Source of the DNA: CAZEVY01 sp964515555
GTDB taxonomy: Bacteria; Acidobacteriota; Terriglobia; Bryobacterales; Bryobacteraceae
Length of the DNA: 64,000 nt
Reading direction: 5' to 3'
Assembly: GCA_964515555.1 (NCBI GenBank)
Contig: CAZEVY010000009.1
Location: 1-64,000, forward strand
Translations under genes and position numbers: made by a program
The notes under the pieces: model-generated
Told to the model about the DNA's origin: nothing
Database searches by the model: none
The model's input: only the letters and a program-made list of their open reading frames with translations
Shown: one piece after another, positions 9,581-17,515 of the stretch
How positions within the stretch are numbered: position 1 is the stretch's first letter
Layout of the letters: each line of letters opens with the position of its first letter

Positions 9581-10702
9581 GTGACCAGGCGCGATTACTA
9601 CGAAATCCTCGGCGTGGACCGCGGCGCGGACGATTCGGCGCTCAAGAGCGCCTACCGCAAGCTCGCGCTGAAGTACCATCCCGACCGCAACCAGGGCGAC
9701 AAGAACGCCGAGGAGCTTTTCAAGGAGGCCGCCGAAGCCTACAGCGTCCTGAGCGATTCCCAGAAGCGCGCCATGTACGACCGCTTCGGACACCAGGGCC
9801 TGCAAACCGGCGGCGCTTCGCCCGGCTTCGACCCGGCGGCGTTCAGCGATTTCAGCGATATTCTCGGCGATTTCTTCGGATTTGGCGATCTTTTCGGCGG
9901 AGGGTCGCGTCGCCGCGGCCGGTCGCAGCGCGGCGACGACCTGCGCTACGACCTCGAGATCTCCTTCGAAGACGCCATCCGGGGCGCCTCCATCGAAATT
10001 CAGGTGCCGCGGCTCGATCCGTGCAGCCGCTGCGGCGGCAATGGCGCCGAGCCCAAGGACGGACTCACCACCTGCTCGACGTGCCGGGGCCGCGGCGAGG
10101 TCGTCTACCAGCAGTCGTTCCTTTCGGTGCGCCGCACCTGCACCACCTGCCGCGGGACCGGCCAGATCATCCGCCGCCCCTGCACACAATGCCGCGGCGA
10201 AGGCTACGTGCGGTTGGATCGCAAGCTCAAGCTGAACATTCCGGCGGGCGTCGATTCGGGAACCCGCATGCGGCTCAACGGCGAGGGCCAGCCGGGGGCG
10301 CAGGGCGCGCCCGCGGGCGACCTCTACGTCGTCCTCAAGGTGAAGGAGCACCCCGTCTACGAGCGCCAGGACGACGACCTGCATTGCATCATCCCGGTGA
10401 ACGTGGCGCAGGCGGCGCTCGGCGCCGAAGTCGACCTGCTGACCTTCGACGGCCTGCAAAGCGTGAAGATACCCGAGGGCGTGCAATCGGGTTCCGAGGT
10501 GCGCCTGCGCGGGTTGGGCGTGCCGCAGGTGAACGGCGGCCGGCGCGGCGACATCGTCGTGCACGTGCAGGTGGCCGTGCCCCGGCGGCTGACGCGCGAG
10601 CAGCGGCGGCTGTTCGAGGAGCTGCGCGAGACGCTGCCCGCGGAAAACGAGCCCCAGGAGAAAGGCTTCTTCGAAAAGGTCAAGGACTGGGCCGGCCTGT
10701 AG
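9581..10702 (+). CDS. dnaJ: Chaperone DnaJ (type I Hsp40)
   Basis: A 373-aa J-protein that stimulates DnaK ATPase and delivers unfolded substrates. The J domain (about 1-70) has the HPD motif in KYHPDRNQGD. It is followed by a Gly/Phe-rich linker (DFFGFGDLFGGG) and four CxxCxGxG zinc repeats (CSRCGGNG, CSTCRGRG, CTTCRGTG, CTQCRGEG), then the two C-terminal substrate-binding domains. The start is GTG at 9581, 7 nt after the grpE stop; translation from here begins at the conserved RRDYYEILGV. No dnaK lies in the cluster; the next gene is an unrelated outer-membrane protein. Confidence 0.97.
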   Translation: MTRRDYYEILGVDRGADDSALKSAYRKLALKYHPDRNQGDKNAEELFKEAAEAYSVLSDSQKRAMYDRFGHQGLQTGGASPGFDPAAFSDFSDILGDFFGFGDLFGGGSRRRGRSQRGDDLRYDLEISFEDAIRGASIEIQVPRLDPCSRCGGNGAEPKDGLTTCSTCRGRGEVVYQQSFLSVRRTCTTCRGTGQIIRRPCTQCRGEGYVRLDRKLKLNIPAGVDSGTRMRLNGEGQPGAQGAPAGDLYVVLKVKEHPVYERQDDDLHCIIPVNVAQAALGAEVDLLTFDGLQSVKIPEGVQSGSEVRLRGLGVPQVNGGRRGDIVVHVQVAVPRRLTREQRRLFEELRETLPAENEPQEKGFFEKVKDWAGL

Positions 10703-10881
10703 CTGCGCGATATCGCTCGGCGTCTGCGTGGAATCCCACACCGGATTCTCGATAACTCTGCTTCACATCGCGGTGAGATCCAGCAGAATCACCACGTTCG
10801 GCGTCTCCTCGGAAAGCCGCCCCTGGCCCGCCGCGTGCACGACCCACTGTGTTTAATTTCGCAACACAGGAGTCTTAAGTC

Positions 10882-13800
10882 ATGACAGCACTTCGTATCG
10901 TCCTCGTCGTGTTGTGCCTGGCGGGCCTGTCCGCCCAGGACTTCCGGGCCACGCTCACCGGCATGGTCACCGACCCCAGCGGCGCCGTGATCCCCGGGGC
11001 CACCGTCAAGGCGGCCAATACAGCCACCAACGCGGTCAAGGAAGCGCAGACGACCGCGCTCGGCATCTTCACGATTCCCTACCTGGATCCGGGCGTCTAC
11101 AACGTCACCGTGAGCTCGTTCGGCTTCCAGACGGTGGTGCGCGAGAGAATCGTGCTGCGCGTCGCCGACAAGGTCGATCTTCCCGTCTCGCTGAAGCTCG
11201 GCCAGACCACCGAAAGCATCGTCGTCACCGCCGACCAGGCCGTCATCGAGACGGCGTCGGCCGACCGCGGGCTGGTCTTCGATCCCATCAAGACGCAGCA
11301 ACTGCCGCTCAACGGACGCCAGACCTATCAGTTGATGGCCTTGACGCCCGGCGTCCTGTTCACCCAGGAGGCCTTCGGGCCGGGCGGCCACTCCGGTTCC
11401 CGCGGTTGGGACACGACCAATCAGTACCGCATCAACGGCGCGCGACAGGGTCAGAACCTGTTCCTGTTGAACGGCGCGCCCATCAGCGACGCCGGCGGCA
11501 CCTGGCAGGTGGCCCCCAACGTCGAAGCCGTCCAGGAATTCAAGGTGATGACCAACACCTACGACGCCTCCTTCGGGCGATTCGGAGGCGGCGTGGTCAA
11601 CACCACCATCAAGAGCGGCGCCAACGACTGGCATGGCAACGTCTTCGAGTATTTCCGCAATACCGTCTTCGACGCCAACCGCACCGAGAACAAGCAAACC
11701 ACTCCGAACAAGGTGCGCCCGCAGCACAATCAGCACCAGTTCGGCGGCGTCGTCGGCGGCTCGCTCCGCAAAGACAAGGATTTCGTCTTCTTCAGCTTCG
11801 AAGGGTGGCGCGAGATTCAGCCGGCCGCCGTGATCTCCTCCGTTCCGCCCGACCTTCTGCGCGACGGCCAGCACTTCGCCGAGTTCGGCTACACGATCTA
11901 CGATCCGCTGACCTCGGCCGTCTGCGCCGCGCCGGTCAACTGCCGGGGATCGGCCTACGTCCGCCAGCCCTTCCCCGGCAGTCTGATCCCGCAGACCCGC
12001 ATCAGCCCGGTCGGACGCAACGTGCTGTCGGCGTTTCCCTCCGCCAACGGTCCCGATCCGCGCGCCCTCTCCAGCAACTTCTACGCGAACACCAACGGGC
12101 GCTACCGCTACGACCAGCCCATGGGCCGTTGGGACCACAATTTCGGCGAGAACGACAAGTTCTACGCGCTGGTGACCTATCAGCACGGCAAGGAGTACCG
12201 CAACTCCACCGGCTTCGCGCCCCCGGCCGGTTCGGGCGACATCAATTCGCAGCGCACCGATCAGAACTACATCGCCGCCTGGACGCGCGTGCTCTCGCCG
12301 ACCGCCGTCCTCGATGTCCGCGGATCGTTCGGGCGCTACACGTCGATGTTCCCGCGTTACACCGACTACGACTTCACCGTCGACAAGCTCGGCATGACGC
12401 GCATGCCGCACGCGCCTACGAACCCGCAGTCCACCGTGCCGCGCTTCGACGTCAGCGGCTCGACGCAACTGTTCGCGCTCTCGAGCGCCGGCGAGTGGAG
12501 CAGCCACAACCAGTGGAACTTTACCCCGAGCCTCAGCATGACCCGTGGCCGGCACACCATGCGGAGCGGCTTCGAGTACAACTACGTGGCCAACCCGGTC
12601 GGCAACCGGAGCTGGTCGAACGGCACCTTCACGTTCAATCAGAACTGGACGCGGCAGCTCTCCGACGTCGGCGGCGGCACCTACGACGGCGCCTCCGTCG
12701 CGAGCCTGCTGCTCGGCTATCCGGCGAGCGGCCAGGTCGACTGGGCCGACAACCCCTACCGGACGCGGCCCTACCTCGGCTTCTACGTTCAGGACGACTG
12801 GAAGCTCTCGCCGCGGGTGACGCTGAACCTCGGCGTGCGTTACGACGTGCAGCTCTGGTGGAAGGAGCGCTTCAACCAGTACAATCGCGGCTTCGCGGTG
12901 TCTGAGAAGAACCCGCTGAGCGACGCCGTGCTGGCCCGTTGGGCGACGCTCAAGGCCGCCCACGACGCCACGAACCCGAGGTACCCGTATCCGGCGCCGC
13001 CCGCGCAGTTCAACGGCGGGTGGATGTTCGCCGGAGTCGGCGGGCGTCCCGAGCGCATCTTCGATACCGATTGGACCAACCTCGCCCCGCGCCTCGGCGT
13101 CGCCTGGCGCGTGACCAATAAGACCGTGCTCCGCGCCGGCGGCGGCGTCTACTACATGGCGAACACGCAGACCGGGCGCACCAACGGCTTCTCGATCACC
13201 ACCAACTACGAGGGGTCCCTCGATGGCCGCCTGCCCTCAGCCGGCTCCAACTTGAGCGGCCCCTACTCGCTGGTCGACCCGTTCCCGACCGGCATCCTTC
13301 AGCCGACCGGCGCGAGCGAAGGCCTGCTGACGCTCATCGGCCGCGGCGTGACCTTCGACCAGGCCAAGTACAAGACGCCGCGCACGTATCAGTACTCGTT
13401 CGGCGTACAGCGCGAGCTGCCCGGAAGCATCGTCGCCGAGGTCTCCTTCGCGGGCAACTACCAGACGTACATCGGCGTCGATTTCGGCATCAACGAGATC
13501 AGCCTGGCCGACTACAACCAGTCGCGCGCGGACAACTCGCAGTACAACGCGCTGCAGTTGCCAAATCCGTTCTACGGGATCCTGCCGCGCAACGGCGGAG
13601 TCGGTCAGAATGCGACGATTTCGCGCGGCAACTTGATGCGGCCGAATCCGCTGTGGGGCGGCATCACGCAGGCCAACACGCAGTGGGGCCACTACCGCTC
13701 CGACGCGCTTCAGACCAAGGTCGAGAAGCGCGTGTTGGAAGGCCGCCAGACCGGCGTCATGACGTGGGTCCTTTCGTACACGCTCTCGAAGGCCTACGAG

Positions 13801-14382
13801 CAGAACCACCGGCTGCAAAGCTGGAACCTCGACGAGCCGCTGATCTACGAGCTCGATAACCAGGACAAGCCCAACATGCTGGCCTTCAGCGGCGTGTGGG
13901 ACCTGCCGTTCGGCAAAGGCCGCTCGCTGCTGAATTCCGACAGCCCGGTCGTCCAGAAGCTGGCCGGCGGATGGCAGTTCGACTGGATCCTGACGTACAA
14001 CTCCGGCTATCCGGTGCCCTGGCCGAACCTCAACAACAAGTGCGGCACCTGGCACGCCACCAACCGCACGCGCTACTCGTGGTTCAACAACGACAAAACG
14101 TGCTACGAGACGCTGCCCGCCTTCACACTGCGCACGCTGCCCGATCGCTTCTCCGACATCCGGCAGCACTCCAAGCCGCAGCTGAGCATCGTCTTCGAGA
14201 AGACGACGCACATCAACGAGCGCTTCCGCTTCCTGTTGCGCGCCGAAGCGTTCAATCTCACCAACACGTCGATCTACGGCGGCGTCACCACCGACTTCAA
14301 CAGCTCGCGGTTCGGCTTCCTGCCGGATAACCAGCAGAACTGGCCGCGCTTCGTGCAGTTGGCCGGGAAGTTCTTCTTCTGA
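10882..14382 (+). CDS. Oar-like TonB-dependent-receptor-type outer-membrane protein (paralogue 2)
   Basis: A 1166-aa homologue of the protein at 4219-7722 with the same order. The signal peptide (MTALRIVLVVLCLAGLSA) precedes a carboxypeptidase-regulatory domain (RATLTGMVTDPSGAVIP), a plug-like segment (PLNGRQTYQLMALTPGV) and a barrel ending in VQLAGKFFF. The shared string KDKDFVFFSFEGWRE and the near-equal lengths mark the two as paralogues. AGGAG occurs about 10 nt before the ATG, and a strong intrinsic terminator follows at 14410-14443, so it is probably a single-gene transcript. Ligand unknown; the family is often linked to uptake of complex substrates or to outer-membrane organisation. 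Confidence 0.9.
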   Translation: MTALRIVLVVLCLAGLSAQDFRATLTGMVTDPSGAVIPGATVKAANTATNAVKEAQTTALGIFTIPYLDPGVYNVTVSSFGFQTVVRERIVLRVADKVDLPVSLKLGQTTESIVVTADQAVIETASADRGLVFDPIKTQQLPLNGRQTYQLMALTPGVLFTQEAFGPGGHSGSRGWDTTNQYRINGARQGQNLFLLNGAPISDAGGTWQVAPNVEAVQEFKVMTNTYDASFGRFGGGVVNTTIKSGANDWHGNVFEYFRNTVFDANRTENKQTTPNKVRPQHNQHQFGGVVGGSLRKDKDFVFFSFEGWREIQPAAVISSVPPDLLRDGQHFAEFGYTIYDPLTSAVCAAPVNCRGSAYVRQPFPGSLIPQTRISPVGRNVLSAFPSANGPDPRALSSNFYANTNGRYRYDQPMGRWDHNFGENDKFYALVTYQHGKEYRNSTGFAPPAGSGDINSQRTDQNYIAAWTRVLSPTAVLDVRGSFGRYTSMFPRYTDYDFTVDKLGMTRMPHAPTNPQSTVPRFDVSGSTQLFALSSAGEWSSHNQWNFTPSLSMTRGRHTMRSGFEYNYVANPVGNRSWSNGTFTFNQNWTRQLSDVGGGTYDGASVASLLLGYPASGQVDWADNPYRTRPYLGFYVQDDWKLSPRVTLNLGVRYDVQLWWKERFNQYNRGFAVSEKNPLSDAVLARWATLKAAHDATNPRYPYPAPPAQFNGGWMFAGVGGRPERIFDTDWTNLAPRLGVAWRVTNKTVLRAGGGVYYMANTQTGRTNGFSITTNYEGSLDGRLPSAGSNLSGPYSLVDPFPTGILQPTGASEGLLTLIGRGVTFDQAKYKTPRTYQYSFGVQRELPGSIVAEVSFAGNYQTYIGVDFGINEISLADYNQSRADNSQYNALQLPNPFYGILPRNGGVGQNATISRGNLMRPNPLWGGITQANTQWGHYRSDALQTKVEKRVLEGRQTGVMTWVLSYTLSKAYEQNHRLQSWNLDEPLIYELDNQDKPNMLAFSGVWDLPFGKGRSLLNSDSPVVQKLAGGWQFDWILTYNSGYPVPWPNLNNKCGTWHATNRTRYSWFNNDKTCYETLPAFTLRTLPDRFSDIRQHSKPQLSIVFEKTTHINERFRFLLRAEAFNLTNTSIYGGVTTDFNSSRFGFLPDNQQNWPRFVQLAGKFFF

Positions 14383-14409
14383 CCGGCAGCGCGCCGAAGG
14401 TGCTTCTCA

Positions 14410-14443
14410 GGCGGGGCCCGGCGCGGCCCCGCCGCTCCTTTTT
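14410..14443 (+). terminator. Intrinsic terminator after the second Oar-like gene
   Basis: A perfect 9-bp GC stem (GGCGGGGCC at 14410-14418 with GGCCCCGCC at 14425-14433), a 6-nt loop and a downstream run of five T at 14439-14443. It lies 27 bp after the stop codon at 14382 and is the clearest Rho-independent terminator in the window. Confidence 0.85.
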
Positions 14444-14489
14444 CGCCGCTCCGAGTTGACCTACAATCGAGGCAACCAGGAACTCCACC

Positions 14490-15836
14490 ATGAACAACAA
14501 CCCCAGCCGGCGGCAATTGCTGAAGGCGGCCTCGGCGGGCGCGGCGATCACCGCCGGCGCGCCTCGCAGCAGCGCCAGCGGACTCCCTGCAATCCTCGGC
14601 GGCCAGCCCGTCCGCAAGGCGCCCTTTCCGAAATGGCCCAACTTCCGCGACGCCGACGAACAGGCGATCCTGCCGGTCCTGCGCGCCGGCGTCTGGTCGC
14701 GCGCCAGGCTCGTCGACGAGGCCGAGCGGCGCTTCGCGCGGCTCATGGGCGCCAAGTACTGCGTGGCGACCTGCAACGGCACCAACGCGCTCATCACCGC
14801 GGTCCGCGCGCTCGGAATCGGCGCGGGCGACGAAGTGATCACCACGCCCTACACCTTCGTCGCGAGCATCCACCCGATTCTTCTCGCCGGCGCGCTGCCG
14901 GTGTTCGCCGACATCGACCCGGACACCTGGCAGATCGATCCCGCCGCCATCGAAGCCCGGATCACGAGGAACACCGTCGCCATACTTCCGGTTCACATCG
15001 TCGGCGGCATCTGCGACATGGACCGCATCAACGCCATCGCGCGGAAGCACAATCTCAAGGTGCTCGAGGACGCCTGCGAGGCGCACGGCGGCGAATGGAA
15101 AGGAAGGAAGGTCGGGACCCTGGGCGACCTCGGCTGCTTCAGCTTCCAGACCGGCAAGGCGCTCACTTGTGGCGAGGGCGGCGCGATCCTGGGAAACGAC
15201 AAGGACCTGATGGACCGCTGCTATTCGCTGCACAACCTCGGGCGGCCGTACGGAAGCGTCGCCGCGAAGAACCAGGAGCGGCATCCGATTCTCGCGGGAA
15301 AGTGCCGCATGGCGGAGTATCAGGCCTCGATCCTGATGACCCAGATGGAGAATTTCGAGGCCGAGTCGCGGCGCAGAAGCGACAATGCGGAGTATTTAAC
15401 CGAAAAGCTCCGGCAGGTCGACGGAATCGTGCCGCGCGTGGACCCGGAGGGCGTGACCCGCACGGCGTTCTACTACTACGGCTTCCGGTACAAGAAGGAG
15501 CGCTTCGCCGGGCTCACTCGCGCGAAGTTCCTGGCGGCGCTGCGAGCCGAGGGCGTCGGCGCCAGCAGCGGGCTGGGAGTCATCGAGGGCAAGCCGATGA
15601 ACAAGGAAGGCTGCATCGGCGACGCCTTTCGCTCGAAGACGTTCCAGCGGGTCTACTCCCGCGAGAAGCTCGCCGCCTACGACGCCGAGAACGAGTGCCC
15701 GCGCTGCGACCGGCTGGTCGAGGAGACCGTCGGCTTCCACCAGAGCATGCTGCTGGGGTCCCGCGCGGACATGGACGACATCGTCGCCGCGGTCGGGAAG
15801 ATCCACGAGCATCGGGACAAGCTGGGTTCGGCCTGA
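14490..15836 (+). CDS. DegT/DnrJ/EryC1/StrS-family aminotransferase with Tat signal
   Basis: A 448-aa PLP-dependent enzyme of the sugar-aminotransferase fold. The N-terminal 30 residues are a twin-arginine signal (SRRQLLKAASAGAAITAG). The mature part has the family's CNGTNAL, TTPYTFVASIHP, the pyridine-binding EDACEAHGG and the Schiff-base Lys in FSFQTGKALTCGEGG. Family members transfer an amino group from Glu/Gln to a keto-sugar; the real substrate is unknown. TACAAT at 14462-14467 and AGGA at 14478 support the ATG at 14490. Export of such an enzyme is unusual, although Tat-tagged DegT proteins occur in Acidobacteriota and Planctomycetes. Confidence 0.88.
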   Translation: MNNNPSRRQLLKAASAGAAITAGAPRSSASGLPAILGGQPVRKAPFPKWPNFRDADEQAILPVLRAGVWSRARLVDEAERRFARLMGAKYCVATCNGTNALITAVRALGIGAGDEVITTPYTFVASIHPILLAGALPVFADIDPDTWQIDPAAIEARITRNTVAILPVHIVGGICDMDRINAIARKHNLKVLEDACEAHGGEWKGRKVGTLGDLGCFSFQTGKALTCGEGGAILGNDKDLMDRCYSLHNLGRPYGSVAAKNQERHPILAGKCRMAEYQASILMTQMENFEAESRRRSDNAEYLTEKLRQVDGIVPRVDPEGVTRTAFYYYGFRYKKERFAGLTRAKFLAALRAEGVGASSGLGVIEGKPMNKEGCIGDAFRSKTFQRVYSREKLAAYDAENECPRCDRLVEETVGFHQSMLLGSRADMDDIVAAVGKIHEHRDKLGSA

Positions 15837-15904
15837 CGGCGGCCGGCTCTTCTCTCGCGCACGCGCCGCTCGCCCTCAGCCTGCCTGCCGGACCGGTTCC
15901 GAGC

Positions 15905-15910
15905 CATAAT
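15905..15910 (+). promoter_or_regulatory. Leaderless-type -10 element before the class III aminotransferase
   Basis: CATAAT lies 6 nt before the ATG at 15917 and no Shine-Dalgarno sequence is present. This spacing would place the transcription start on the start codon. No -35 match is visible. Confidence 0.35.
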
Positions 15911-15916
15911 CAACCC

Positions 15917-17275
15917 ATGGCGACCACCATCACCCCGACCACCAATCGCGACCTCGACCTGAAGCACGTCTGGCACGGCAACCTCCAGCACGAAGGCCTC
16001 GCCGCCCGCCCGCCGATCGAAATGGTCCGCGGCGAAGGCTGCTTCGTATGGGATTCGGACGGCAACCGCTACTTGGACGCTATGGCCGGACTGTGGTGCG
16101 TTCACGTCGGCTACGGGCGGCGGGCGATCGTCGACGCCGTCGCCCGGCAGATGGCCGAGCTGCCCTACTATCCCCTCACGCAGACGCACCCGCTCGGCGC
16201 GCAACTGGCCGCGCGCCTCGCCGGCCTCATGCCCGAGGGACTGGAGCGCGTCCACTTCCTCAACAGCGGATCGGAGGCCGTCGAGACGGCGCTGAAGATG
16301 GCGCGCCAGTGCGCGCGGCGCATGCATCGCGGCGAGAACCGCTTCAAGATTATCGCGCGGCATCGCGCCTACCACGGCTTCACCATGGGCGCCCTCTCGG
16401 CGACCGGTCAGGCCGCGCGCCGCCGCGCCTTCGAGCCGCTCGTGCCGGGATTCCTCCACGTCCAGCCGCCCGACCCCTATCGCTGCACGTTCTGCTCGCG
16501 CGAGCCGGGTTGCACGCTGGGGTGCGCCGACGAGTTCGATCGCGTCATCCGCATGGAGGGCCCCGACTCGGTGGCGGCCGTCATCGTCGAGCCCTCGATC
16601 GGCGGCGGCGGCGTCTTCCACTCCCCGGACGGCTACCTCGAGCGCCTGCGCGAAATCTGCGACCGCCACGGCGTGCTGCTCATCTGCGACGAGGTCATCA
16701 CCGGCTTCGGCCGCACCGGGAAGCTCTTCGGCTTCGAGCACGCCGGCATCCGCCCGGATATCGTGACGCTCGCCAAGGGAATCACGTCGGCGTACCTGCC
16801 GATGGGCGCGGTCGTGACCACCGAGGCGGTCTTCGACGCCTTTCGCGGCGACGACACGGCGAAGTTCACGCAGGTGAGCACCTTCGCGGGTCACCCTTGC
16901 GCCTGCGCCGCGGCGCTGGCGAATCTGGACATCCTCACCGGCGAGCGCCTCTGGGAGAACTCGGCGCGCGTGGGGGCGTATCTCGCCGATCGCTTCCGCG
17001 CCATGGACCTGCCGCAAGTCGGCCAGGTGCGCGGCCGCGGACTGCTGATCGGACTCGAGCTGGTCGCGGACCGCGCGACGCGCGAGCCGTTGCCGGAACC
17101 TGCCGTCGTGCGCCTCATCAAGTCGATCCGCGACCGGGGCGTGATCGTCGGCCGCAACAACGACACCGCGCCGGGCCTTGGCAACGTGTTGACGATCGCG
17201 CCGCCCCTGATCCTGTCGGCCGGCGAAGCGGACCAGATCGCCGATGCGGTGCAGGCCGCGCTCGCCTCGGCGTAG
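15917..17275 (+). CDS. Class III (omega) PLP aminotransferase
   Basis: A 452-aa enzyme of the class III aminotransferase family (omega-amino acid:pyruvate, beta-alanine or diamine transaminases). Visible motifs are YLDAMAGLWCVHVGYG, NSGSEAVETALKMAR (phosphate cup), the PLP-ring Asp in ICDEVITGFGRTG and the Schiff-base Lys in LAKGITSAYLPMGA. An insert with paired cysteines (CTFCSREPGCTLGC) is found in a subset of the family. The ATG at 15917 is chosen because homology begins right after it; the frame is open further upstream, overlapping the DegT gene out of frame, which is not coding. Substrate not predictable. Confidence 0.92.
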   Translation: MATTITPTTNRDLDLKHVWHGNLQHEGLAARPPIEMVRGEGCFVWDSDGNRYLDAMAGLWCVHVGYGRRAIVDAVARQMAELPYYPLTQTHPLGAQLAARLAGLMPEGLERVHFLNSGSEAVETALKMARQCARRMHRGENRFKIIARHRAYHGFTMGALSATGQAARRRAFEPLVPGFLHVQPPDPYRCTFCSREPGCTLGCADEFDRVIRMEGPDSVAAVIVEPSIGGGGVFHSPDGYLERLREICDRHGVLLICDEVITGFGRTGKLFGFEHAGIRPDIVTLAKGITSAYLPMGAVVTTEAVFDAFRGDDTAKFTQVSTFAGHPCACAAALANLDILTGERLWENSARVGAYLADRFRAMDLPQVGQVRGRGLLIGLELVADRATREPLPEPAVVRLIKSIRDRGVIVGRNNDTAPGLGNVLTIAPPLILSAGEADQIADAVQAALASA

Positions 17276-17294
17276 TGTGGCGCACGCCGTGCCG

Positions 17295-17438
17295 ATGAGT
17301 AGCACACCCACGATACGGCTCCCGAGGGACCTCGCCCGGTGGCTGGAGGACACGGCGCAGCGGCCTTTCCTCCAAGGGGCGAACGCGGTCGCCGGTCCCC
17401 GCAATCTCTCCACCTGCAAGGGCTTCTCCCGCAGGTGA
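17295..17438 (+). pseudogene. Possible truncated ribbon-helix-helix antitoxin
   Basis: A 47-codon frame whose first 20 residues (PTIRLPRDLARWLEDTA) look like the start of VapB/CopG-type ribbon-helix-helix antitoxins. It then diverges into a sequence without similarity and stops at 17438; no toxin follows. The most likely reading is a relic of a toxin-antitoxin locus, but the match is short. The rest of the 240-bp intergenic region holds a GC hairpin (17460-17480) without a T-tail. Confidence 0.35.
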
Positions 17439-17515
17439 AGCCGATCCCGGTCATTCACCCGCCGCCTTAGCCGGCGGCGCGCCAGCGCCTTCTGCGATAT
17501 GATCGCTCGGAGCTT

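Noticed and set aside
10789..12963. A 724-codon open frame on the minus strand opposite the second receptor.
   Set aside because: No family similarity, composition is frame-shadow-like, and it lies wholly inside a well-supported receptor gene on the other strand.
17459..17480. A GC hairpin between the aminotransferase and the permease as a terminator.
   Set aside because: No T-run follows, so it could only be weak or regulatory.
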